NCBI GenBank assembly: GCA_036380925.1
Contig: DASVDW010000003.1
Location: forward strand, 1 to 5,675
Direction: 5' to 3'
From: JAICLV01 sp036380925
GTDB lineage: Bacteria; Actinomycetota; Actinomycetes; Acidothermales; Acidothermaceae
Length of the DNA: 5,675 nt
The first letter of the stretch is position 1, and each line of letters begins with the position of its first letter. The position numbers were made by a program, and so were the translations under genes. The notes under the pieces were generated by a model. It worked only from the letters and a program-made list of their open reading frames with translations. It was not told where the DNA came from and searched no databases. Positions 1-5,438 of the stretch are shown here, piece by piece.

Positions 1-308
1 AGGCCGTAGTCAACCGGTCGCGATCTAACCTGCGGCACCGCACGGTGGTCGCCAAGTACCAGCCCGCGCCGCCGCCCGACGTCCCGAGCGCCGAGACCTA
101 CGCGGTCGCGGCGTCCGAACGCGACGAGATCATCGCGGCGCTGCGCGCGCTCCCCCGCCGGCAGCGCGAGACGCTCGTGCTGCGGTACTACTCCGACCTC
201 ACCGAAGCCCAGATCGCCGACGCGCTCGGCATCAGTCAGGGCGCGGTCAAGAGCCACGCCTTCCGCGGCCTGGCCGCCCTTCGCAACCTCCTGGAGAAAA
301 GCGCATGA
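1..308 (+). CDS. RNA polymerase sigma factor, sigma-70 family (ECF/SigE-like), 3' end only
   Basis: C-terminal part of an alternative sigma factor. Its 5' end lies outside the window, and the frame is open from base 3. The first visible residues (AVVNRSRSNLRHR) resemble the end of sigma region 2 and the linker in SigE-family actinobacterial factors. After a Pro-rich linker comes a region 4 helix-turn-helix: ALRALPRRQRETLVLRYYSD, then LTEAQIADALGISQGAVKSH and an RGLAALRNLL helix. In the family this domain contacts the -35 element. A start at the in-frame GTG (45) would leave out region 2, so that GTG is almost certainly internal. The TGA stop (306-308) overlaps the ATG of the next gene by 4 bp, so the two are probably translationally coupled. 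The exact sigma subgroup and regulon cannot be read from this fragment. The sigma region 4 assignment is strong; the SigE-like label is moderate. Confidence 0.9.
   Translation, partial: AVVNRSRSNLRHRTVVAKYQPAPPPDVPSAETYAVAASERDEIIAALRALPRRQRETLVLRYYSDLTEAQIADALGISQGAVKSHAFRGLAALRNLLEKSA
293..296 (+). promoter_or_regulatory. Shine-Dalgarno of the GerMN/Gmad2 gene
   Basis: GGAG lies inside the last codons of the sigma factor gene, 8 nt before the ATG at 305. It supports that start and the ATGA stop-start coupling. Confidence 0.6.
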
Positions 309-1360
309 GCCGCCACAACCACGAATGGCCGGACGACGAGGCCGCCCGCCGGCTGCGCGACGTCCTCGGCAACGAGGCGCGCTCGATCCAGCCCTCCGGT
401 GACGGCCTGGCGCGGATCCGCGAGAAGATCCGCGCGCGCCGGCAGTCGCGCCGCGGTTGGCTGCGTCCACTCGCGGTCACCGGGGCCGCGGCGGCCACCG
501 CGGCCATCGTGGTCGCCGTCGTCGTCTTCGTGCCGGGCAGCGACGGCGATCACACAGGTCGACCGGCCGCCGACGGCTCGCCGACCAGCGGGGTCGTCAG
601 CCCGCCACCCTCGTCGTCGTCATCCACCGCGGTCTCGCCGTCCGCGACGGCGACCCACCCGGTGACGCTGTACTTCATCGGGGCGAAGGCCGATCCGCAA
701 CAACTGCTGTATCCCGAAACCGTCATGCGGGTGCCACCGGCCGGCAACGCGTTCATCTCCGACGCCGTGACCGCGCTGCTGACCACGCCGCCCGCCGACC
801 CCGACTACATCAACGGCTGGCCGCAGGGCACCCACCTGCTCGGCGCGACGATCAAGAACACCACCGAGGCGGTCGTCGACCTGTCGCCGGAGGCGGCGAA
901 CGGCCCGCGCGGTCTCGGCGACATCAGCGCCCAACAGCTCTTCTACACGGTCCACGGCGCCGCGCCGAAGATCGACTCGATCGAGCTGCGGATCGACGGC
1001 ACGCCGGTGACGTCGCTGTGGGGGTCGCCGATCACGAACCCGATCAAGCCAAAGGAGCCGTTCGAGGTCTTCGCTCACGTGTGGATCACCTCGCCGACGC
1101 AAGGCGCGACCGTGCCGTCAGTGGTCGACTTCGGCGGCGACGCGATCGTCTTCGAGGCCACCGTCAGCTGGCAGATCCTGATGAACGGCACGGTCTTGAA
1201 GCAAGGCTTCACCAACGCCGACAAGGGCGCGCCGGCTCAAGGCACCTGGCACGACAGCGTGACCCTGACGCCGGGCACGTACGAGTTGCGCGCGTTCGAG
1301 TCCTCCGCGAAGGACGGCGCGCCGACCTACGTCGACACCAAGACCTTCACCGTTCAGTAG
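305..1360 (+). CDS. membrane-anchored GerMN/Gmad2 domain protein, possible partner of the adjacent sigma factor
   Basis: A 351-residue single-pass membrane protein. Residues 1-52 are a charged cytoplasmic tail (DEAARRLRDVLGNEA, then DGLARIREKIRARR). Residues about 54-77 are one hydrophobic helix. Residues 80-118 are a Ser/Pro/Thr-rich linker with a run of five Ser. Residues about 119-245 resemble a GerMN domain (VTLYFIGAKADPQQLLYPETV, AVTALLTTPP, TIKNTTEAVVDLS, LFYTV, SIELRIDG). Residues about 258-349 resemble a Gmad2 immunoglobulin-like domain (VWITSPTQGATV, WQILMNGTVLKQGF, GTYELRAFE). These domains were described from spore-germination proteins but are widespread in actinobacterial surface proteins, so sporulation is not implied. 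The topology puts both domains outside the membrane. The 4-bp overlap with the sigma factor gene, and a tail shaped like those of transmembrane anti-sigma factors, suggest regulation of that sigma factor; no HxxxCxxC zinc anti-sigma motif is seen. Domain calls are from recalled family patterns, not a profile search. Confidence 0.85.
   Translation: MSRHNHEWPDDEAARRLRDVLGNEARSIQPSGDGLARIREKIRARRQSRRGWLRPLAVTGAAAATAAIVVAVVVFVPGSDGDHTGRPAADGSPTSGVVSPPPSSSSSTAVSPSATATHPVTLYFIGAKADPQQLLYPETVMRVPPAGNAFISDAVTALLTTPPADPDYINGWPQGTHLLGATIKNTTEAVVDLSPEAANGPRGLGDISAQQLFYTVHGAAPKIDSIELRIDGTPVTSLWGSPITNPIKPKEPFEVFAHVWITSPTQGATVPSVVDFGGDAIVFEATVSWQILMNGTVLKQGFTNADKGAPAQGTWHDSVTLTPGTYELRAFESSAKDGAPTYVDTKTFTVQ
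611..625 (+). repeat. short TCG-type serine-codon repeat
   Basis: Five consecutive Ser codons (TCG TCG TCG TCA TCC) encode residues 103-107 of the linker in the GerMN/Gmad2 protein. The repeat is in frame, so length changes by whole codons would only alter linker length. It is short and of a kind common in Ser/Pro linkers. Confidence 0.5.
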
Positions 1361-2117
1361 CGCCGGCCCAGCGGCCGCTGTTCGCCAGCAGGACGGCGGC
1401 CGCGACGGTGCCCGCCGTCGACGCGCGCAGCACTGTCGGCCCCAACCGGCAGGCCGTCGCGCCGGCGTCCTCGAACGCGGCCAACTCGTCTTCCGAGACC
1501 CCGCCTTCCGGTCCGACGATGACCACGACCTCGTCGACGTCCGTTCGCAGCTGCGACAGCGGACGCGTCGCGGCCTCGTGCAGCACAACACAGATTCCGG
1601 ACGACGCCCGCAGCCGCCTGACGACGTCCGCCGTTTTCGCGACGTCCGAGATCTGCGGGATCCACGACCGGCGGGATTGTTTGGCCGCCTCGCGCGCCGC
1701 CGTCCGCCATCGTTCGACGCCCTTGGCGGCGCGGGCGGAGTCCCAGCGCACGATCGACCGGCTGGCCTGCCACGGCACGATCGCGTCGACACCCACCTCG
1801 GTCATGGTCTCGACGGCGCGCTCGTCACGATCAGCTCCGCCGCCTTTCGCGAGCGCCTGGACGACGGTCAGCCTGGGCCGCGGCGTCGGCTCGGTCACCG
1901 TCGAGAGCACCCGAGCGTCAATGGAATTCGCCATGACCGCGGTGATTTCAGCGTCGCAACGCAGGCCAGCGCCGTCGGACAACACGACGCGCTCGCCGAC
2001 GGTGAGCCGCTTCACCGTCGCGGCGTGCCGGCCTTCGGCGCCGTCGAGGACGACGTGCGCGCCGATCGTCGCCGCGCGGAGCTTTTCGACGTCCGCGAAG
2101 AACAGCGGCGCGGTCAT
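1347..2117 (-). CDS. rsmE: 16S rRNA (uracil(1498)-N(3))-methyltransferase RsmE
   Basis: A 256-residue enzyme that uses S-adenosylmethionine to methylate N3 of U1498 in 16S rRNA on the 30S subunit. It belongs to the SPOUT (trefoil knot) class. The N-terminal PUA-like part (about 1-75) has GAEGRHAATVKRLTVGERV. The SPOUT domain has VETMTEVGVDAIVPW (102-116), REAAKQSRR (142-150), and the SAM-binding knot motifs VGPEGGVSEDEL (201-212) and LGPTVLRASTAG (225-236). The length is normal for the family. The frame is open further upstream, but the ATG at 2117 gives the expected N-terminus MTAPLFFAD and lies 4 nt after the dnaJ stop, so it is chosen. A GAGGG overlaps the dnaJ stop but is too close to the ATG to be an ideal Shine-Dalgarno, so translation probably depends on coupling to dnaJ. 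KGGGADRDE (91-99) seems slightly longer than the KGDR-type segment I recall from relatives. Third gene of the hrcA operon. Confidence 0.95.
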   Translation of the reverse strand: MTAPLFFADVEKLRAATIGAHVVLDGAEGRHAATVKRLTVGERVVLSDGAGLRCDAEITAVMANSIDARVLSTVTEPTPRPRLTVVQALAKGGGADRDERAVETMTEVGVDAIVPWQASRSIVRWDSARAAKGVERWRTAAREAAKQSRRSWIPQISDVAKTADVVRRLRASSGICVVLHEAATRPLSQLRTDVDEVVVIVGPEGGVSEDELAAFEDAGATACRLGPTVLRASTAGTVAAAVLLANSGRWAGATER

Positions 2118-2121
2118 GCCC

Positions 2122-3276
2122 TCAGTGGCCGTTGAACGCGTCGCGGATGCGAGAGAAGAACCCGGGGTTGTCGGCCTTGAAGGCCGCCTCGGGGTACTCC
2201 TCGCCGCGCAGGCTGGCGAGCTTGCGCAGCAGCTCCTCTTGCTCGGCGTCCAGCTTGGTCGGCGTGACCACCTCAAGGTGGACGTGCAGGTCGCCACGCC
2301 CGCCGCCACGCAACCGCGGCACGCCCCGACCGCGCAGCGGGACCACCGTCCCCGCTTGCGTCCCCGGCTTGACCTCGATGTCGACAGGGCCGTCCAGGGT
2401 GTCGAGTTTGAGCGTGGTGCCAAGGGCGGCCGCCGTCATCGGGACCGACACCGCGGCGTGCAACTCGGCGCCGTGCCGCTCGAAGACCGGATGCTTGCGT
2501 TCCTCGACCTCGACGTACAGGTCGCCCGCCGGGCCTCCGCCCGGACCGACCTCCCCTTCGCCTGACAGCCGAATCCGCATGCCGTGCTCGACGCCGGGCG
2601 GGATCGCGACCTCGATGGTGCGGCGCGCGCGCACCCGACCGTCGCCGGCGCACTCGGCGCAGGGGTGGCGGATCACCGTGCCGACGCCGCCGCATTGCGG
2701 GCACGGCCGCGAGGTCATCATCTGGCCCAGGAACGACCGGGTGACCTGGTTGACCTCACCGCGCCCTTTGCACACGTCGCAGGTGTCGGGGTGCGTCCCG
2801 GGCGCGGTGCCGGCCCCGGTGCAGGTGGGGCAGATGACCGCGGTGTCGATGGTCACCTCGCTGGTGGCGCCGAAGACGGCGTCGGCGAGGTCTATCTGCA
2901 GGTGGATCAGCGCGTCGTTGCCCTGCCGCACTCGGCTGCGCGGCCCCCGGTGGGCGCCGCCGCCGCCGAAGAAGGCGTCCATGATGTCGCCGAGGTTGCC
3001 AAAACCACCCGCGCCGAACGGGTTCGCCCCCGCGCCGAAGCCGCCGTTCGCGGACAGCGGGTCGCCGCCCAAGTCGTAGATCTGGCGCTTCTCAGGGTCG
3101 GACAGCACCTCGTAGGCGACGGTCACCTCTTTGAACCGCTCGTGCGTGCTCGTGTCGGGGTTGACGTCGGGGTGCAGCTGGCGCGCCAACCGCCGGTACG
3201 CCCGCTTGATCTCCTCGGGCGTGGCGTCCTTGCGCACGCCGAGGGTGGCGTAATGATCCCTAGCTGCTGACGGCAA
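2122..3276 (-). CDS. dnaJ: molecular chaperone DnaJ (type I Hsp40), TTG start
   Basis: A 384-residue co-chaperone. It stimulates DnaK ATPase activity and delivers unfolded clients in the cytoplasm. The J domain spans about residues 6-70, with the essential HPD at 35-37. A Gly/Phe-rich segment follows (about 75-107). The zinc domain has all four CxxCxGxG repeats intact, at 149-156, 166-173, 192-199 and 206-213. The C-terminal substrate-binding part contains HPVFERHGAEL and GDLHVHLEV. It is therefore a complete type I DnaJ. The start codon is TTG (3276-3274): no ATG or GTG in frame would leave a complete J domain, and AAGGGA sits 7 nt upstream. It lies 38 nt after hrcA and 4 nt before rsmE. The hrcA linkage matches the DnaJ2 copy of other actinobacteria, while dnaJ1 usually sits with dnaK-grpE. 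No dnaK or grpE is in this window, so the paralogue number is unknown. Confidence 0.97.
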   Translation of the reverse strand: MPSAARDHYATLGVRKDATPEEIKRAYRRLARQLHPDVNPDTSTHERFKEVTVAYEVLSDPEKRQIYDLGGDPLSANGGFGAGANPFGAGGFGNLGDIMDAFFGGGGAHRGPRSRVRQGNDALIHLQIDLADAVFGATSEVTIDTAVICPTCTGAGTAPGTHPDTCDVCKGRGEVNQVTRSFLGQMMTSRPCPQCGGVGTVIRHPCAECAGDGRVRARRTIEVAIPPGVEHGMRIRLSGEGEVGPGGGPAGDLYVEVEERKHPVFERHGAELHAAVSVPMTAAALGTTLKLDTLDGPVDIEVKPGTQAGTVVPLRGRGVPRLRGGGRGDLHVHLEVVTPTKLDAEQEELLRKLASLRGEEYPEAAFKADNPGFFSRIRDAFNGH

Positions 3277-3283
3277 CGCGAAT

Positions 3284-3289
3284 TCCCTT
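3284..3289 (-). promoter_or_regulatory. Shine-Dalgarno that fixes the dnaJ TTG start
   Basis: AAGGGA on the minus strand ends 7 nt before the TTG at 3276. No ATG or GTG occurs in the dnaJ frame between the hrcA stop and the J domain, so this site is the main evidence for a TTG start. Confidence 0.55.
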
Positions 3290-3314
3290 GCTGACTGGGC
3301 GTCTATTGCTTGCG

Positions 3315-4334
3315 TTAAGACTCGGCGAGGATGCGGCCGACGTAGCGAGCGACCGCGCTAACCGCAGCCATCGTCCCCGGATAGTCCATGCGCATCGGAC
3401 CGAGCACGCCGAGGCTGGCGAGCGCCCGACTGCCAGAACCGTACGCGGCGCTGACCACGGACGTTCCCCGCAACCCCTCGTACGCATTCTCGTCGCCGAT
3501 GCGAACGGTGAGCTCAGTGGGTCTGGTGGCCTCTCCGAGCAGCTTGATCAAGACGACGTGCTCCTCGAGCGCCTCCAACACCGGGTGGACGGTGTCGGGG
3601 AAGTCGAGCGCGAACCTGGTGAGGTTGGACGCGCCGCCAACGACGACCCGGTCGTCGCGCCGCTCGACGAGTGACTCGAGCAACACCGCCACCACGGCGG
3701 ACGCGACAGCGCGCGACTCGATCGGCTCCTGGTCGACGAAATCGGCGAGCTGGTTGGGCACCTCGATGACGAGCGCGGACGCGACCCGGGCGTTGAGCCG
3801 GGCGCGCAGCGCGGTGACGGCGTCCTCGTCGACTTCGGTGGCCAACTCGACCACCCGCTGCTCCACCCGGCCGGTGTCGGTGATCAGCACCAGCAACAGC
3901 CGCGAGCCGGTGAGCCGGACGAGTTCGAGATGTCGCACCGAGGAGCGGTCGAGGCTCGGGTATTGCACGACGGCGACCTGACGGGTCAGCTGCGCGAGGA
4001 GCCGGACCGTGCGGCGCACCACGTCGTCCAAGTCGAGCGCGCCGTCGAGGAACTGCTCGATGGCCCGGCGTTCGGCCGGGCTGAGCGGCTTGATCGTCGA
4101 GAGCCGGTCGACGAACAGCCGGTAGCCCTTCTCAGTGGGGATGCGGCCGGCGCTGGTGTGCGGCTGGGCGATGTAGCCGCCCTCTTCGAGCGCGGCCATG
4201 TCGTTGCGCACGGTGGCCGGCGAGACGCCGAGGTGATGGCGCTCGACCAGCGCCTTGGAGCCGACCGGCTCGTTGGTGGAGACGAAGTCCTGCACGATGG
4301 CCCGCAACACGTCGAGCTTGCGGTCGTCGAGCAT
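3315..4334 (-). CDS. hrcA: heat-inducible transcriptional repressor HrcA
   Basis: A 339-residue repressor that binds CIRCE inverted repeats and controls class I heat-shock genes; in characterised bacteria its activity depends on the GroE chaperonin. An N-terminal winged helix-turn-helix (about 1-75) contains NEPVGSKALVERH, GVSPATVRNDMAALEEGGYI and QPHTSAGRIPTEKGYR, all classic HrcA signatures. The middle GAF-like and dimerisation regions follow, with LLAQLTRQVAVVQYP (112-126), HLELVRL and VITDTGRVEQRVVEL. The C-terminal part has GGASNLTR (233-240), VRIGDEN (278-284), TSVVSAAYG (291-299) and GPMRMDYPGTMAAV (312-325). The length matches the family and nothing is missing. The ATG at 4334 follows a strong AGGAGGAGA. 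First gene of the operon. It lies downstream of a CIRCE element, so autorepression is expected. Confidence 0.97.
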   Translation of the reverse strand: MLDDRKLDVLRAIVQDFVSTNEPVGSKALVERHHLGVSPATVRNDMAALEEGGYIAQPHTSAGRIPTEKGYRLFVDRLSTIKPLSPAERRAIEQFLDGALDLDDVVRRTVRLLAQLTRQVAVVQYPSLDRSSVRHLELVRLTGSRLLLVLITDTGRVEQRVVELATEVDEDAVTALRARLNARVASALVIEVPNQLADFVDQEPIESRAVASAVVAVLLESLVERRDDRVVVGGASNLTRFALDFPDTVHPVLEALEEHVVLIKLLGEATRPTELTVRIGDENAYEGLRGTSVVSAAYGSGSRALASLGVLGPMRMDYPGTMAAVSAVARYVGRILAES

Positions 4335-4341
4335 TGCGGCG

Positions 4342-4350
4342 TCTCCTCCT
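4342..4350 (-). promoter_or_regulatory. Shine-Dalgarno of hrcA
   Basis: AGGAGGAGA on the minus strand, 7-10 nt before the hrcA ATG depending on which GGAG pairs. It is a near-ideal, repeated anti-SD match and confirms the start at 4334. Confidence 0.75.
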
Positions 4351-4383
4351 CACTGGTCGCTACTGTCGCTGCGCGGTCGGATT

Positions 4384-4410
4384 CTGGCACTCAGTGCCGC
4401 CGAGTGCCAG
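4384..4410. promoter_or_regulatory. CIRCE operator (HrcA binding site)
   Basis: Perfect inverted repeat CTGGCACTC - N9 - GAGTGCCAG, arms at 4384-4392 and 4402-4410. The canonical CIRCE is TTAGCACTC - N9 - GAGTGCTAA. Here the spacing is exact and the core GCACTC/GAGTGC is kept. Only the outer bases differ, and they differ symmetrically, so the dyad is preserved. It lies 50 bp upstream of the hrcA start codon, where HrcA would block transcription of hrcA-dnaJ-rsmE. The divergent acetyltransferase gene starts 74 bp to the other side, so an effect on that gene is possible but not shown. Confidence 0.93.
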
Positions 4411-4414
4411 TGTA
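4409..4414 (-). promoter_or_regulatory. possible -10 box of the hrcA operon promoter
   Basis: TACACT on the minus strand fits the TAnnnT form of a housekeeping -10 element and abuts the CIRCE repeat, so the operator would cover the transcription start. No good -35 hexamer sits at 16-18 bp spacing (a TTTACT lies 22 bp away), so this is a tentative call. Confidence 0.35.
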
Positions 4415-4483
4415 CGGCGCAGGCCGCCGTTCGGGCAGTAAAGAAGATGCGCGGGACGGCCGCGATGAGGTGCGATCGGGGAC

Positions 4484-5347
4484 ATGGCCACTGCGTTGGA
4501 GGCGCCCGGCGTCGACCAGCTTCGCTCGGCGGTGGCCGCGCTGGCCGCATGGCAGCGCGACGGCGGACCGATGCAGCTGCATCCCGGAGACCTGGGGTGG
4601 TTCTGGCGGTTCGGTGAGGAGCAGACGGCGGCGGCGGTGCGGACCTGGCGTCGCGACGGGCAGGTTGTCGCGGTGGGCCTGTTGGACAGCGCCGACGTGT
4701 TGCGGCTGGCGATCGCGCCGCAGCTGCAACGTGACGCCGAGGTGGCGCAGCGGTTGGTTGATGACCTCAGCACACCGCAACGAGGCGTCTTGCCGGAAGG
4801 CCGGGTGGCCGTCGAGGCGCCGATCGGCGCCGTGGTGCGCGACCTGCTGGCGATGCGCGGCTGGCAGGCCGACGAGGCGTGGACACCGCTGAGCCGCGAC
4901 CTGTCTCGTCCGGTCGAAGGTCCAGCGCTGCGGGTCGAGGTCGTCGGTGTGGACCTGGCGGACGCGCGCGTCGCGGTTCAGCGCGCGTCGTTCGACAACT
5001 CCACGTTCACGCGAGATCGCTGGCGCGCGATGGCAGCCGGCATGCTGTACGCCAACGCCCGCTGCCTGCTGGGCTACGACCACGGCGGCCACCCGGTCGC
5101 GGCGGTGACGGTGTGGTCGGCCGGCCCTGAAAGGCCCGGCTTGATCGAGCCGATGGGCGTGCACCGCGACCATCGCGGACGCGGTCATGGCAAGGCGATC
5201 ACCCTCGCCGCGGCCGCCGCGTTGCAGGCGATGGGCTCGTCGAGCGCGATCGTCGTCACGCCGAGCTCGAATGTCGCGGGGGTGGCCACCTACCGGTCGG
5301 CCGGGTTCCAACCGCTGTCGGCGGCCTTCGATCTGCGCAGGGCCTAG
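4484..5347 (+). CDS. GNAT family N-acetyltransferase, tandem-domain type
   Basis: A 287-residue protein with two GNAT-like halves. The C-terminal half (about 148-287) holds a complete acetyl-CoA site: VHRDHRGRGHGKAI (226-239) contains the R-x-x-G-x-G pyrophosphate loop (R231 to G236). It is followed by SSSAIVVTPSSNVAGVATYRSAGFQPLS, the usual strand, Asn-containing loop and YxxxGF ending. The N-terminal half (about 1-140) has the same overall layout and ends in LLAMRGWQADEAWTPLSRDL, but it lacks the acetyl-CoA loop and is probably a degenerate domain. Two-domain GNATs with one inactive half are known (MshD is an example), but nothing here identifies this protein as MshD, and its substrate is unknown. 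The ATG at 4484 is chosen because it begins a coherent domain; only a weak GGGGA precedes it. It is transcribed divergently from hrcA. Confidence 0.85.
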   Translation: MATALEAPGVDQLRSAVAALAAWQRDGGPMQLHPGDLGWFWRFGEEQTAAAVRTWRRDGQVVAVGLLDSADVLRLAIAPQLQRDAEVAQRLVDDLSTPQRGVLPEGRVAVEAPIGAVVRDLLAMRGWQADEAWTPLSRDLSRPVEGPALRVEVVGVDLADARVAVQRASFDNSTFTRDRWRAMAAGMLYANARCLLGYDHGGHPVAAVTVWSAGPERPGLIEPMGVHRDHRGRGHGKAITLAAAAALQAMGSSSAIVVTPSSNVAGVATYRSAGFQPLSAAFDLRRA

Positions 5348-5438
5348 CCACGCCGGTCCATTTGGCAGCTCAAGCCCGGGCCGCGACGCGACGATCTTCT
5401 CGCCGTCCGCAATCGACTCGACGGGGAAGCAGGCCGGG
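5348..5438. other. gap between the acetyltransferase and membrane-protein genes
   Basis: This 91-bp stretch has no convincing promoter or rho-independent terminator. The frame of the downstream membrane protein stays open through it with G/C-ending codons. However, that frame has no ATG, GTG or TTG between 5274 and 5438, so an N-terminal extension is unsupported unless it starts at the ATG at 5271 inside the acetyltransferase gene. Confidence 0.4.
5423..5429 (+). promoter_or_regulatory. probable Shine-Dalgarno of the membrane protein
   Basis: GGGGAAG, 9 nt before the ATG at 5439. A partial but acceptable match that supports this start. Confidence 0.4.

Noticed and set aside
45..308. A short complete gene starting at GTG 45
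   Set aside because: The sigma-like frame continues upstream to the window edge with family-like residues, so 45 is an internal codon of a truncated gene.
1369..1380. Perfect 12-bp palindrome CAGCGGCCGCTG near the end of rsmE
   Set aside because: It is self-complementary without a loop or T-tract and lies within codons, so it is not a plausible terminator. Such GC palindromes arise often in this composition.
457..2565. A 702-codon open frame on the plus strand running through the GerMN gene and antisense to rsmE and dnaJ
   Set aside because: Its translation is a low-complexity Arg/Ala/Gly-rich sequence with no domain pattern. It lies over three genes with clear families. Long antisense open frames are expected in very GC-rich coding DNA.
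2132..3270. Plus-strand open frames opposite dnaJ (2132-3079 and 2584-3270)
   Set aside because: They mirror the conserved dnaJ coding sequence and show only Pro/Ser- or Ala/Arg-rich composition without motifs.
3930..4892. A 320-codon plus-strand frame across hrcA, the CIRCE element and the GNAT start
   Set aside because: It crosses the operator and both start regions, and its product becomes Arg/Ser/Cys-rich out of frame with the GNAT. It is a shadow frame.
5120..5142. Hairpin-like GGCC/GGCC arms around CTGAAA
   Set aside because: It lies in the middle of the GNAT coding sequence, has an imperfect stem and no T-run, so it is not a terminator.
4391..5311. A 306-codon minus-strand frame opposite the GNAT gene
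   Set aside because: The product is His/Arg-rich without motifs. The opposite strand has a clear acetyl-CoA-binding loop and a coherent GNAT ending.
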